Source of the DNA: Silvimonas terrae
GTDB lineage: Bacteria; Pseudomonadota; Gammaproteobacteria; Burkholderiales; Chitinibacteraceae
Length of the DNA stretch: 64,000 nt
Direction: 5' to 3'
NCBI RefSeq assembly: GCF_014202765.1
Contig: NZ_JACHHN010000005.1
Span: 112,593-176,592 of the forward strand
The notes under the pieces were generated by a model. It ran no database searches. It saw only the letters and a list, made by a program, of their open reading frames with translations, and was not told where the DNA came from. The translations under genes and the position numbers were made by a program. Shown here one piece after another: positions 1-8,500 of this stretch (its first letter is position 1; each line of letters begins with the position of its first letter).

Positions 1-2
1 CG

Positions 3-1418
3 TTTATTCCAGATGTAGTCAACCATGTGATGGCCCAGGGCGGCGGCGCGATTTTTGGCAACCTGCCCATCATCTTCGCAGTCGGTGTAGCGCTGGGTCT
101 GGCAGAGAATGACGGTGTTGCCGCCATTGCAGCCGTGGTGGGGTTTGTGGTGATGGTGGCCACAATGGGCGTGATGGCACAGTTCTTCGGCATTGAGCCG
201 GCAACCGTGCTGGGCATGAAGTCGATGGAAACCGGCGTGTTCGGCGGGATTATCATCGGTGCCGTCGCCGCGACCCTGTTCAACAAGTACTACCGCATCC
301 AGTTGCCGCAATACCTGGGCTTCTTTGCCGGTAAGCGCTTTGTGCCGATCGTGACCGGTGTTGCCGCCATTTTTGTGGGCGTGATCCTGTCCATCATCTG
401 GCCGCCGATCCAGCACGGTATTGACGTGTTCTCGCACTGGGCTGCTGCCAGTGATCCGCGCACCGCGGCCACGGTGTACGGTTTTGTTGAGCGTCTGCTG
501 ATTCCGTTTGGTTTGCATCACATCTGGAACGTGCCGTTCTTCTTCGAAATCGGTAACTTCACTAACTCTGCAGGTCAGGTTGTCCACGGTGATATCAACC
601 GCTTCTTCGCGGGTGACACCACTGCCGGTATCCTGTCGGGCGCCTTCCTGTTCAAGATGTTCGGTCTGCCGGCCGCCGCTTTTGCCATCTGGCACACTGC
701 CAAGCCGGAAAAGCGCGCCATGGTGGGCGGTATCATGATCTCCGCCGCGTTGACCTCGTTCCTGACCGGTATTACCGAGCCGATCGAGTTCTCGTTCCTG
801 TTCGTGGCGCCGGTGCTGTACGGTATTCACGCGGTACTGGCTGCATCCACCCAGTTTGTGGCGAACACCCTGGGTATGCACATGGGCTTCACCTTCTCGC
901 AAGGTGGTATCGACTTCTTGCTGTTCAACGTGTTTGCCAATAACCCGGCTGCGCAACATTGGGCCTACGTGCTGATCCTCGGCCCGATCTATGCTGCGAT
1001 CTACTACGTCGTGTTCCGTTTCGCCATTGTTAAACTGAACCTGAAAACCCCAGGTCGTGAAGATGATGAACCGGTTGCCGCTGTCGCGACTCCGGTTGCT
1101 GGTGGCGCTGCAGTGGGCGTTGCCGCAACGGCAGATTCGGTCAGTGCCAGGCTGATTGCGGCTGAACCGCGTTTTGCCTTTGCTTCCAAGCTGGTGACCG
1201 CGTTTGGTGGCCCGGAAAACATCAAGGGTCTGGATGCGTGTATCACGCGTCTGCGTATTGCCGTGGATGATCCGGCCAAGGTGGATCAGGCCAGCCTGAA
1301 GGGTCTGGGTGCTGCAGGCGTGATGATGGTTGGTAATGGTGTTCAAGCGGTATTCGGCACCAAATCCGACAACTTCAAGACAGACATGGATGAATACCTG
1401 AAGAAGGGCGGCCGCTGA
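3..1418 (+). CDS. nagE: PTS N-acetylglucosamine-specific EIIC-EIIB permease, 5' partial
   Basis: Imports N-acetylglucosamine across the inner membrane while phosphorylating it to GlcNAc-6-P. The reading frame is open to the window edge, so the first roughly 40 residues lie upstream. What is present is a long EIIC membrane domain (the [18 protein letters not shown] stretch near the start and the conserved [13 protein letters not shown] loop, whose E is typical of sugar-binding EIIC domains). An Ala/Val-rich linker follows (about residues 350-370, counting from the Met at 27), then a C-terminal EIIB domain with the phospho-acceptor Cys in [10 protein letters not shown] (codon 1239-1241). No EIIA domain follows, so EIIA, HPr and EI must come from elsewhere; full-length enterobacterial NagE carries EIIA. 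Glucose-type PTS permeases share this architecture, but the GlcNAc assignment fits the sequence best. Confidence 0.9.
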   Translation, partial: FIPDVVNHVMAQGGGAIFGNLPIIFAVGVALGLAENDGVAAIAAVVGFVVMVATMGVMAQFFGIEPATVLGMKSMETGVFGGIIIGAVAATLFNKYYRIQLPQYLGFFAGKRFVPIVTGVAAIFVGVILSIIWPPIQHGIDVFSHWAAASDPRTAATVYGFVERLLIPFGLHHIWNVPFFFEIGNFTNSAGQVVHGDINRFFAGDTTAGILSGAFLFKMFGLPAAAFAIWHTAKPEKRAMVGGIMISAALTSFLTGITEPIEFSFLFVAPVLYGIHAVLAASTQFVANTLGMHMGFTFSQGGIDFLLFNVFANNPAAQHWAYVLILGPIYAAIYYVVFRFAIVKLNLKTPGREDDEPVAAVATPVAGGAAVGVAATADSVSARLIAAEPRFAFASKLVTAFGGPENIKGLDACITRLRIAVDDPAKVDQASLKGLGAAGVMMVGNGVQAVFGTKSDNFKTDMDEYLKKGGR

Positions 1419-1481
1419 TTCTTGCCGGCAGCAACAAATCGGGTAAAGTGCTTTAGTCGCACTTGATCCAGACAAACCGGA

Positions 1482-1514
1482 ACGGGCGTGTACATCACGC
1501 CCGTTTTTATTTTT
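1482..1514 (+). terminator. Rho-independent terminator after nagE
   Basis: A perfect 9-bp stem ACGGGCGTG/CACGCCCGT (1482-1490 and 1496-1504) with a 5-nt loop is followed by TTTTATTTTT. It lies directly before the ribosome-binding site of the PspC-like gene. Confidence 0.85.
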
Positions 1515-1525
1515 GTGGAGACCTG

Positions 1526-1720
1526 ATGGAAGAGAAACGCATGCGGCGCAGCCGCCATAACAAATGGGTTGCCGGTGTCATTGGCGGGATGGGGGATTAC
1601 CTGAGCATCAGCGCAGACAAGCTGCGGATTGTGTTCATTCTGCTGTCGATCTGCGTGGCCGGTTTTCCGGGACTGATCCTGTATCTGATCTTGTGGTTCC
1701 TGATGCCGACCGAAGAGTAA
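1526..1720 (+). CDS. PspC domain-containing small membrane protein
   Basis: A 64-residue protein consisting essentially of one PspC domain: a basic N-terminus (KRMRRSRHNK), the signature VAGVIGGMGDYLSIS, then one hydrophobic segment (about residues 34-60) ending in LILWFLMPTEE. PspC domains sense or transmit envelope stress in the phage-shock response, but stand-alone short versions are common and mostly uncharacterised. The ATG at 1526 is chosen because TGGAG lies 5 nt upstream. An upstream in-frame TTG at 1463 would run through the nagE terminator and is unlikely. No psp operon partners are nearby. Confidence 0.8.
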   Translation: MEEKRMRRSRHNKWVAGVIGGMGDYLSISADKLRIVFILLSICVAGFPGLILYLILWFLMPTEE

Positions 1721-1795
1721 GCCGTTTTTGCAGTTTGCCCTTGCACAAGAGCCATGGCGTCGCCAACTCCCAGACAGTTACCCAAGGAGCCGGCG

Positions 1796-2461
1796 ATGTC
1801 TCAACCTCATTTGCATCTTGTCAGTTTTGACCTGTGCCCGTTTGTGCAACGGGCCATCATCACGCTGCTGGAAAAAGGCGTGCCGTTCGAGCGCACGTAC
1901 ATTGATCTGGCCAACAAACCAGACTGGTTCCTGAAACTCTCTCCCACCGGCAAAGTGCCGATCCTGCAAGTCGATGACCACGTATTGTTCGAATCAGCGG
2001 TCATTGCAGAATACCTGGATGAAGTCTACGCGCCGCAGCTACACCCGGCCGATCCACTGACCCGTGCGCAACATCGGGCCTGGATTGAATACGCGTCAGG
2101 CATGCTGGGGGCGCTGTGGCAGTTTTATACTGCGGTCGACATCGAGGCGCTGGACAAGGCGCGTGCCGATATCGAGAACCGGCTGGCCTGGCTGGAGCCC
2201 GCGGTCAGCGCGTCCGGACCGTATTTTGCCGGTGAGCAGTTTTCGCTAGTCGATGCCGCTTTTGGACCGGTATTCCGGTATTTCCCGGTGCTGGAAGCCA
2301 TGGCGGAACAGGGCTGGTTTGCCGCAACGCCGCGGATTGCCGCCTGGAGCAACGCCTTGCTGACTCATCCCTCCGTGATTAACGCCGTCAAGCCAGGCTA
2401 TGCGGAAAACCTGCGTGGCTTTATCCGCAGCAAAGGTGGGGTGCTGGCCGCACGCGCCTGA
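1796..2461 (+). CDS. Glutathione S-transferase family protein
   Basis: A 221-residue cytosolic GST-like protein. The N-terminal thioredoxin fold (residues 1-80) carries the CPFVQRA motif at Cys14, which resembles omega/DHAR-type Cys enzymes, and a cis-Pro segment GKVPIL followed by ESAVIAEYL for glutathione binding. The helical C-terminal domain covers roughly residues 90-210. Such enzymes usually act as thiol transferases or dehydroascorbate reductases; the substrate cannot be read from sequence. The start at 1796 is supported by AAGGAG 6 nt upstream. It is closely followed by ampG. Confidence 0.85.
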   Translation: MSQPHLHLVSFDLCPFVQRAIITLLEKGVPFERTYIDLANKPDWFLKLSPTGKVPILQVDDHVLFESAVIAEYLDEVYAPQLHPADPLTRAQHRAWIEYASGMLGALWQFYTAVDIEALDKARADIENRLAWLEPAVSASGPYFAGEQFSLVDAAFGPVFRYFPVLEAMAEQGWFAATPRIAAWSNALLTHPSVINAVKPGYAENLRGFIRSKGGVLAARA

Positions 2462-2530
2462 TTCATGCTGATGCGCGCACCGGCGGGTTGCGGTAAGGTA
2501 GCGCACCCGCCACCACCCACCTGCGCACCC

Positions 2531-3793
2531 ATGAGTACCCCGGACTGGAAACAACTGCTGTTCACTCGCCGCATGGCCATCTGCCTGGTTTCCGGCTTCA
2601 GCTCGGGGTTACCACTTTACATCCTGATCAACCTGGTACCGGCGTGGCTCAAGAGCGAGCATGTTGATCTCAAAACCATCGGTTTTTTTGCGCTGATCCA
2701 GTTTCCGTACACCTGGAAATTTGTCTGGTCGCCGCTGATGGATCGCTTCTCCCTGCCGCATCTGGGCCGGCGCCGTGGCTGGATGTTGCTGACCCAATGT
2801 GTGCTGCTGGCCATCATTGCCGGCACCGGCCTGTTCAGCCCGACGCTGGATATCTGGACCATCGTCACCTTTGCCGGATTGCTGGCCTTCTTTAGTGCCA
2901 GTCAGGACATCGTGCTGGATGCCTATCGCCGGGAAATCCTGAGCGAAGTGGAGTTGGGCCTGGGGAACTCGGTCTTTGTGAATGCCTACCGCATTGCCGG
3001 TCTGGTGCCGGGGGCGTTGTCGTTGATTCTGGCGGATCACCTGGCGTGGTCGCAGGTGTTCTTGTGTACGGCACTGTTCATGCTGCCCGGGGTGATCCTC
3101 ACCTTGCTGGTCAAAGAGCCGCACTTGAGTCGCCCGCCCGCGACCTTGCGTGAGGCCGTAGTCGAACCCTTTCACGAGTTCATGACCCGCCACGGCTGGC
3201 AAACCGCGTTGCTGATTCTGGGATTCATTTTTTTGTACAAGCTGGGCGACAGCATGGCCACCGCGCTGGCCACGCCGTTTTATCTGGACCTTGGATTCAG
3301 CAAAAGCCAGATTGGCTTGATCGCCAAAAATGCCGGTTTGTGGCCGAGTGTCATTGGTGCGCTGCTGGGGGGGATCTGGATGATCAAGCTGGGCATCAAT
3401 CGGGCACTGTGGTTGTTCGGGCTGGTCCAACTAGGCTCGATTCTGGGTTTTGCGTGGCTGGCCGGCAGGGGGGCTGATCCGCTGGCGCTAGCTGCAGTCA
3501 TCAGTTTTGAAGCGCTCGGCGTCGGCCTGGGCACTGCGGCCTTCACCGCCTTTATCGCCCGCACCACCCATCCGCGCTATACCGCCACCCAGTACGCCTT
3601 GTTTACCAGTCTGGCGGCGGTGCCGCGTACGGTTTTCAATTCCATGACTGGTGTATTGGTCAGCCATTTGGGCTGGCAGATGTTTTTCTGGGTCTGCGCG
3701 CTGCTAGCCATTCCGGGCATGCTGCTGTTGTTTAAAGTGGCACCGTGGAATGCCCAAGTGCCCCAGTCCACGCAGCCGGCAAAGCCGGCATGA
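2531..3793 (+). CDS. ampG: AmpG family muropeptide MFS transporter
   Basis: A twelve-helix major facilitator that imports GlcNAc-anhydroMurNAc peptides released by cell-wall turnover, feeding peptidoglycan recycling. Family features include the N-terminal GFSSGLPLYIL segment, the loop FVWSPLMDRF and the ASQDIVLDAYRRE motif that defines AmpG/BT1-like carriers. The length from 2531 is 420 residues, slightly shorter than some homologues. The start is uncertain: ATG 2531 gives MSTPDWKQLLFTRRMA, typical for the family, but has no clear Shine-Dalgarno; an in-frame ATG at 2465 would add 22 Pro/Cys-rich residues. A bidirectional terminator follows. Confidence 0.85.
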   Translation: MSTPDWKQLLFTRRMAICLVSGFSSGLPLYILINLVPAWLKSEHVDLKTIGFFALIQFPYTWKFVWSPLMDRFSLPHLGRRRGWMLLTQCVLLAIIAGTGLFSPTLDIWTIVTFAGLLAFFSASQDIVLDAYRREILSEVELGLGNSVFVNAYRIAGLVPGALSLILADHLAWSQVFLCTALFMLPGVILTLLVKEPHLSRPPATLREAVVEPFHEFMTRHGWQTALLILGFIFLYKLGDSMATALATPFYLDLGFSKSQIGLIAKNAGLWPSVIGALLGGIWMIKLGINRALWLFGLVQLGSILGFAWLAGRGADPLALAAVISFEALGVGLGTAAFTAFIARTTHPRYTATQYALFTSLAAVPRTVFNSMTGVLVSHLGWQMFFWVCALLAIPGMLLLFKVAPWNAQVPQSTQPAKPA

Positions 3794-3825
3794 AAAAAAG
3801 CCACCCGACCGGGTGGCTTTTTGTT
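3793..3825 (+). terminator. Bidirectional terminator between ampG and convergent gene
   Basis: An 8-bp stem AGCCACCC/GGGTGGCT (3799-3806, 3811-3818) has an A-tract before and a T-tract after, so it can stop transcription in both directions between the convergent genes. Confidence 0.85.
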
Positions 3826-3840
3826 TGACAGGCAGACCTG

Positions 3841-4101
3841 TCAGCTTTGCCGGCGCCACTGTGCCAGGCCATAAGCAATGCACAACAAGCCGATCAAGCC
3901 CTCGCCCATGGCCCATAACTGCCAGGCATATCCGTCACCCATCCAGGCATTGGCCACGCGCAAAAAATAAGCGCACGCTCCGTTGCTGGTGTCGGTACAA
4001 CTATGGCGATTGAGCCAGTCCCACAGCGCCACGCCGACAAAACCCGCCCCCACCGCAAAGGCGGGGATTGCTTTGGCGCGTGGTGTCAGTTCATCACTCA
4101 T
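3841..4101 (-). CDS. Small hypothetical inner-membrane protein
   Basis: 86 residues with two hydrophobic stretches (about residues 12-30 and 62-80) and two Cys (CTDTSNGAC) in between, which could form a periplasmic disulfide. I do not recognise a named family. Its ATG overlaps the stop codon of the upstream exonuclease III gene (ATGA at 4098-4101), so the two are probably translationally coupled on one transcript. The conserved spacing argues that it is a real gene; function unknown. Confidence 0.6.
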   Translation of the reverse strand: MSDELTPRAKAIPAFAVGAGFVGVALWDWLNRHSCTDTSNGACAYFLRVANAWMGDGYAWQLWAMGEGLIGLLCIAYGLAQWRRQS

Positions 4102-4874
4102 GGCGCGGTGTAGTCGTAATCGACCACCAATGGCGCGTGATCAGAGAACTTGATGTCTTTGAAGATACTGGCAGACTTGAGCTTGCCGGCCAGCGAGGCG
4201 GAGACGATGTGGTAATCAATGCGCCAACCCACATCCTTGGCATAGGCCTGACCCCGGTTGGACCACCACGTATAACCTGGCGCTTCCGGATAAAGCGTAC
4301 GCCAGGCATCAACCCAGCCCTGCTCTTCAAACAGTTTGCCAATCCACGCGCGCTCTTCCGGCAGAAAACCGGAATTCTTCAGATTGCCTTTCCAGTTTTT
4401 CAGATCCAGTTCGCGGTGGGCAATGTTCCAGTCACCCACCAGCACAATGTCGCGGCCGTTTTTGGCCAGTGTGGCCAGGTGGTGCCAGAAGCGCTCCATG
4501 AAGGCGAACTTGACGGTCTGGCGCTCTTCACCGCTGGAGCCGGAGGGCAGATAGACCGACACGACGGACAGATTGCCAAAGTCCGCCTGGATGTAGCGGC
4601 CTTCGACATCGATATCGTCAATCCCCAAGCCAATGACCACATTATCTGGCTTGGTGCGGCAATACAGGCCCACACCGCTGTAGCCTTTTTTCTCGGCACA
4701 ATGAAAATAGCCGTGCATGCCCGCGGGGGTGCGCATGGCATCGGTCAGGTCACCGTCTTGCGCCTTGAGTTCCTGCAGGCCGATAACATCCGCGTTCTGG
4801 TGGGGCAGCCACTCGAAGAAGCCTTTGTTGGCCGCAGAGCGAATACCATTGAGGTTGGCAGAGATGATGCGCAA
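4098..4874 (-). CDS. xth: Exodeoxyribonuclease III
   Basis: A 258-residue member of the exonuclease-endonuclease-phosphatase family. It is the AP endonuclease and 3'-repair diesterase of base-excision repair. Metal and catalytic motifs appear in order: N-terminal NLNGIRSA, LQELKAQ (metal-binding Glu), YLPSGS, the GDWNIAH pair Asp/Asn, and C-terminal SDHAPLVVDY with the catalytic Asp-His. The length matches the family (E. coli XthA 268). It is divergent from pyrE, with about 210 bp of shared upstream DNA, and its 3' end overlaps the small membrane protein gene. Confidence 0.93.
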   Translation of the reverse strand: MRIISANLNGIRSAANKGFFEWLPHQNADVIGLQELKAQDGDLTDAMRTPAGMHGYFHCAEKKGYSGVGLYCRTKPDNVVIGLGIDDIDVEGRYIQADFGNLSVVSVYLPSGSSGEERQTVKFAFMERFWHHLATLAKNGRDIVLVGDWNIAHRELDLKNWKGNLKNSGFLPEERAWIGKLFEEQGWVDAWRTLYPEAPGYTWWSNRGQAYAKDVGWRIDYHIVSASLAGKLKSASIFKDIKFSDHAPLVVDYDYTAP

Positions 4875-5086
4875 GATCGAGTCCTCGTCGGGTTCAGGGT
4901 GATACAGAGTCGCCTCACCCGGCTCGGGGCGGGCATAATATGCTGTTTTTTGTCACCGGGGTTACGAAATGCGGCAGTACAGTGGCATAAAAAAGCCCGT
5001 ACCCCGCCGTACCGCCAGAAATAATCGAAAGTTCTCTTTTACCAGGCCCAGAGCGCTTTCTATCGTTATAAGGAGGCAGTTTTAAT

Positions 5087-5734
5087 ATGTCCGATTTCCG
5101 CCGGGAATTCATCGAATTTGCTGTGGCACAGAATGTGCTGGGTTTTGGCGAGTTTATCACCAAAGCCGGGCGTGCCTCGCCGTACTTTTTTAATGCCGGA
5201 TTGTTCAACAACGGCGCTTCGCTGGGCAAGCTGGCCGGTTTTTATGCCAAGGCCGCCGTGGCCGCCGGGATCGAATTCGACGTCCTGTTCGGGCCGGCTT
5301 ACAAGGGCATCGTGCTGGCTGCTGCAACCTCCGTGGCACTGGCGCAAGCCGGCCGGGATACCCCGTTTGCTTACAACCGCAAAGAAGCCAAGGATCACGG
5401 CGAGGGCGGTGTATTGGTGGGCGCGCCACTGAAAGGGCGTGTGCTGATTATTGATGACGTGATTTCCGCCGGGACCTCCGTGCGTGAATCCGTCGCCATG
5501 ATTCGTGCTCATGGCGCCGAGCCTGCGGGCGTGCTGATTGCGCTGGATCGTATGGAGCGCGGCACCGGGGCGCTCTCCGCAGTACAGGAAGTCGAGCAGC
5601 AATATGGCATTCCGGTTGCGCCGATTGCCACGCTTGATGATTTGATGGGTTATCTGGAAAACACACCAGGTATGACCGAGAACCTGAAAAAGGCCGCGGC
5701 GTACCGGGCACAGTACGGGATTCGCCAGGCCTGA
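5087..5734 (+). CDS. pyrE: Orotate phosphoribosyltransferase
   Basis: 215 residues, the usual length. It converts orotate and PRPP to OMP in de novo pyrimidine synthesis. The PRPP-binding signature [14 protein letters not shown] is centred near residue 125, and the FGPAYKGI and [14 protein letters not shown] loops (the flexible catalytic Lys loop) are intact. The start is fixed by a strong AAGGAGG at 5070-5076, 10 nt upstream. It is followed after 40 bp by a secreted DUF4124 protein gene on the same strand. Confidence 0.95.
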   Translation: MSDFRREFIEFAVAQNVLGFGEFITKAGRASPYFFNAGLFNNGASLGKLAGFYAKAAVAAGIEFDVLFGPAYKGIVLAAATSVALAQAGRDTPFAYNRKEAKDHGEGGVLVGAPLKGRVLIIDDVISAGTSVRESVAMIRAHGAEPAGVLIALDRMERGTGALSAVQEVEQQYGIPVAPIATLDDLMGYLENTPGMTENLKKAAAYRAQYGIRQA

Positions 5735-5774
5735 CACCGCGCAGACTGGCAAACCCGGATATTTGAGGAAAACA

Positions 5775-6362
5775 ATGAAGTATTCCGGTTTGCCGGTCGC
5801 ACTGGCGTTCTTGCTGGTGGCCGTATCGGCGCAGGCCCAGCTTTATCGCTGGGTAGATGACAATGGTCAGGTGCAATACAGCGACAAGCCGCCCGTCACC
5901 GGCCCCAAAAAAGGGGTATCGGAACTGGATTCGCAAGGCATCGTCCGCAAAGCCCCGGCCCAGCCGCTCAGCCCTGAAGAAAAGGCGAAGCAGGAGGCGG
6001 ATCGCACTCAGGCCGTGGATCGTGAGCGGCGCGACCGGGCGCTGTTGCAGTCTTTCTCCAACACCCACGAAATTGATGTGCTGCGTGATCGCCAGATCGA
6101 ATCGGTGCAGGGCGTGATCCAGACCAACGCGTTGCGTCGTCAGTCCTCCGAGGCGAAGCTGGAGCGGTTGAACAAACAGGTTGAGCTTTTCAAAAAGCGT
6201 GGCAAGGAACCACCGGCGGACCTCGCAGGTGAGGTTGCTGCTGCGCAAAAAGAAATCGCTGATATCAATGCCGATACCCAGGCCAAACAGGTGGCCATCC
6301 AGTCCATTCGCCAGCGTGCCGAAGACGATAAAAAGCGTCTGACGGAACTCCTCGCCAGGTAA
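5775..6362 (+). CDS. DUF4124 domain-containing secreted protein
   Basis: 195 residues. A signal peptide (residues 1 to about 21, ending VSAQAQ) is followed by the DUF4124 core LYRWVDDNGQVQYSDKPP, a common periplasmic module of unknown function in beta- and gammaproteobacteria. The remainder (about 70-190) is charged, helical and probably coiled-coil (Glu/Lys/Gln/Arg rich). The ATG at 5775 is preceded by GAGGA; an in-frame TTG at 5763 lacks support. No function can be assigned beyond export to the periplasm. Confidence 0.85.
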   Translation: MKYSGLPVALAFLLVAVSAQAQLYRWVDDNGQVQYSDKPPVTGPKKGVSELDSQGIVRKAPAQPLSPEEKAKQEADRTQAVDRERRDRALLQSFSNTHEIDVLRDRQIESVQGVIQTNALRRQSSEAKLERLNKQVELFKKRGKEPPADLAGEVAAAQKEIADINADTQAKQVAIQSIRQRAEDDKKRLTELLAR

Positions 6363-6412
6363 AGTGCGCCCGGCAAAGCGTTGTATTTACTGTGCCAGGG
6401 TGTTTACCCAGC

Positions 6413-6440
6413 TTGACTTTGACCACCCAGACGTTAAATT
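6413..6440 (+). promoter_or_regulatory. Possible sigma70 promoter for ppgK
   Basis: TTGACT (6413-6418) and TAAATT (6435-6440) are separated by 16 bp, about 110 bp upstream of the ppgK start. The -10 match is imperfect. A small hairpin CCGACC/GGTCGG (6458-6474) lies in the predicted leader without a T-tract. Confidence 0.35.
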
Positions 6441-6554
6441 CCGGGGTGCTTGCGTGCCCGACCTTTGTGGTCGGCGCCGACACCTGATGGCGTTGGCGGA
6501 TTCGATTGCACGCTTTGACATTTATTTCTGATTTGGCAACACGACGGAGTCAAC

Positions 6555-7331
6555 ATGGCCAATGCAGCAAACGGGCCCAAAATTGTTTTGGGGATTGATA
6601 TCGGCGGTACCGGCATCAAGGGTGCTCCGGTCAATGTTGAAACCGGTGAGTTGACCGCAGAACGCGCGCGTTACGATACGCCGCAGCCCTCCACCCCGGA
6701 AAACGTGGCTGCGGTTGTGCGCCAGATGGTGGATCACTTCAACTGGAAGGGTCCGATTGGCTGTACCTTCCCGGCGATTGTGCGCAATGGTGTGACCTTG
6801 TCTGCTGCCAACGTGGACAAGTCCTGGCTGAATGCCCCAGCAGAGCAAATCCTGACTGATGGTGTGGGCCAGCCGCTCAAGCTGTTGAACGACGCGGACG
6901 CGGCCGGTCTGGCCGAGCAAACCTTTGGCGCTGCCAAGGGCCAGATGGGCAAAGTGCTGGTGGTGACACTGGGTACCGGTATCGGCACCGCTTTGATCGT
7001 TGATGGCAAGTTGATTTCCAACACGGAATTCGGCCATCTGATCTACCCGAAAGACACCATTGCCGAGAAGTATTGCTCTGGCAAGGTCAAGGATGACCTT
7101 GATCTGAAGTGGAAGGACTTCAACCCGCGCCTGAACGGCTATCTGCAACATCTGGATCTGCTGCTTTCGCCGGACCTCGTCATCATTGGCGGCGGTATCA
7201 GCAAGAAGCATGAGAAGTTCATTCCGGAAATGACCGGCATCCGTTTTGAAGTCGTGGCCGCGACCCTGCAAAATGACGCCGGTATTGTCGGCGCCGCGCT
7301 GGAAGCCGCCTACACCTACGGTGTACTGTAA
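6555..7331 (+). CDS. ppgK: Polyphosphate glucokinase (ROK family)
   Basis: 258 residues. It phosphorylates glucose using inorganic polyphosphate (often also ATP), giving glucose-6-P in the cytosol. The N-terminal phosphate loop GIDIGGTGIKGA, the NDADAAGLAE active-site segment and TLGTGIGTALIVDG match the ROK/PPGK pattern. The sequence is closer to the polyphosphate-using group (SWLNAP, TEFGHLIYP) than to hexokinase-like Glk. It is a single-gene unit with its own terminator. Members are best known from actinobacteria, and occurrences in betaproteobacteria are scattered. Confidence 0.85.
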   Translation: MANAANGPKIVLGIDIGGTGIKGAPVNVETGELTAERARYDTPQPSTPENVAAVVRQMVDHFNWKGPIGCTFPAIVRNGVTLSAANVDKSWLNAPAEQILTDGVGQPLKLLNDADAAGLAEQTFGAAKGQMGKVLVVTLGTGIGTALIVDGKLISNTEFGHLIYPKDTIAEKYCSGKVKDDLDLKWKDFNPRLNGYLQHLDLLLSPDLVIIGGGISKKHEKFIPEMTGIRFEVVAATLQNDAGIVGAALEAAYTYGVL

Positions 7332-7363
7332 GTCGGTAGTTAGGGGAGGTTGCCCTGCTGGCT

Positions 7364-7399
7364 AAAAAACAAAACCTGCGCAGGCAGGTTTTGTTTTTT
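7364..7399 (+). terminator. Bidirectional terminator between ppgK and the ula-linked HAD gene
   Basis: A perfect 15-bp stem (7364-7378 pairs with 7385-7399) has a 6-nt loop, with an A-run at the 5' end and a T-run at the 3' end. It serves the convergent genes on both sides. Confidence 0.9.
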
Positions 7400-7416
7400 C
7401 CGGAGCGCCCTCTGAC

Positions 7417-8247
7417 TCAGTTGTACAAGACGTCCCGCAACAGCGCGGCAATCCCGCCTTCATCATTGCTGCCGGTTACGCGCCAGGCGCTGGCTTTGAC
7501 CTGATCCGCCGCATTGCCCATCGCCACGCCCATGGCGGCCCAACGCAACATCGAAATATCGTTGTGCTGATCGCCAAATGCCATCACCCGCGAGGCGGGA
7601 ATACCCTGGCTGGCGCAATAGGCAGCCAGTCGCGCCCCTTTGCTGTTGCCTGCGGCAACCATATCCACCCGGTTGTGCCAGGACCATTCGCAAGAGAGGT
7701 GCTTGTGCAAATCCGCCGGCATTTGCGCCATGGCCAATTGCAAGATCGCCGGGTCCGGGTGAGAGGCCACGATTTTCCAGATACACGCAGCCTGCTCAAT
7801 CGCGGTACCGATCTTGCCAACCCGGATATCCGGGGCAATGGCCGGTGGTAATTGGCCTGCCCAGGTTTGCAGACCTGCCACGTGCGCATTGGCGGCAGAA
7901 GCGATCATGGCGTCATCAACGTACAGCAGCATGTGCAGTTGATGTGCTGCGCACCAATCGGCCAGCGCTTGTGCCAGCCCGGGCGCCAGGCCAGATGCGG
8001 CCAGCGCGCGGTTTCCGGCAAAGTCATACAGGCAGGCGCCGTTGCAGCAAATAGCGGGCAGCCCTGGCAGCTGCTGGTGAAATGGCCGCGCCATGATGTG
8101 ATGGCGGCCAGTCACCAGCATGATCCGCACCCCGGCCGCACGGGCCCGGGTCAGCGCCGCAAGGCTATCGGCGCGGATCTGGCCCTGACTGTTAAGCAAC
8201 GTGCCATCCAGATCCAGAGCGATCAATGCCGGCAGCATCTCAGCCAT
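7417..8247 (-). CDS. Cof-type HAD sugar-phosphate phosphatase
   Basis: 276 residues, last gene of the ula operon. HAD motif I is IALDLDGTLLNSQ with both catalytic Asp residues, motif II is MLVTGRH and motif IV is GDQHNDISML. The intervening C2-type cap covers about residues 85-200, as in Cof/YidA phosphatases of sugar phosphates. The start at 8247 gives the standard N-terminus ([15 protein letters not shown]) and overlaps the upstream HPr gene by 8 nt, so translation is likely coupled. The substrate is unknown; operon position suggests a phosphorylated intermediate of ascorbate breakdown, or detoxification of one. Confidence 0.85.
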   Translation of the reverse strand: MAEMLPALIALDLDGTLLNSQGQIRADSLAALTRARAAGVRIMLVTGRHHIMARPFHQQLPGLPAICCNGACLYDFAGNRALAASGLAPGLAQALADWCAAHQLHMLLYVDDAMIASAANAHVAGLQTWAGQLPPAIAPDIRVGKIGTAIEQAACIWKIVASHPDPAILQLAMAQMPADLHKHLSCEWSWHNRVDMVAAGNSKGARLAAYCASQGIPASRVMAFGDQHNDISMLRWAAMGVAMGNAADQVKASAWRVTGSNDEGGIAALLRDVLYN

Positions 8248-8500
8248 GCGTAACCCCGAAGAGCTCGCGGACCTGGCGGACGGCGTCGGCCGCGTCTTCC
8301 CCCTCGGCCAGGATGGTGACTTCATCACCCTGCACAATCCCCAGACCCATCAGCTTGATCAGGTTGGTGGCTGGTGCGCTTTTGCCGGCGCGCTGCAGCA
8401 GGATTTCTGCCTTGAGCGTGCGTGCAAGTTGTACCAGGCTGGCCGCCGGGCGGGTGTGCAGACCGGCTTCATCGGTAAATACAAATGTTTCGCTGTGCAT
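8240..8500 (-). CDS. HPr family phosphocarrier protein, ula-operon paralogue
   Basis: 86 residues, a full HPr fold. The active-site His is exactly at position 15 in EAGLHTRPA, so it can accept phosphate from enzyme I. At the position of the regulatory Ser46 there is Asn ([10 protein letters not shown] region), so HPr-kinase control appears absent. It overlaps the 3' end of ulaF by 32 nt and the HAD gene by 8 nt. Because it lies inside the ascorbate operon, it is probably a dedicated or auxiliary phosphocarrier for the Ula PTS, comparable to operon-specific HPr paralogues such as FPr-type proteins. The general ptsH is expected elsewhere. Confidence 0.88.
   Translation of the reverse strand: MHSETFVFTDEAGLHTRPAASLVQLARTLKAEILLQRAGKSAPATNLIKLMGLGIVQGDEVTILAEGEDAADAVRQVRELFGVTHG

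Noticed and set aside
6458..6474. Terminator or attenuator in the ppgK leader
   Set aside because: The 6-bp hairpin CCGACC/GGTCGG has no T-tract and no coding leader peptide; it could be chance.
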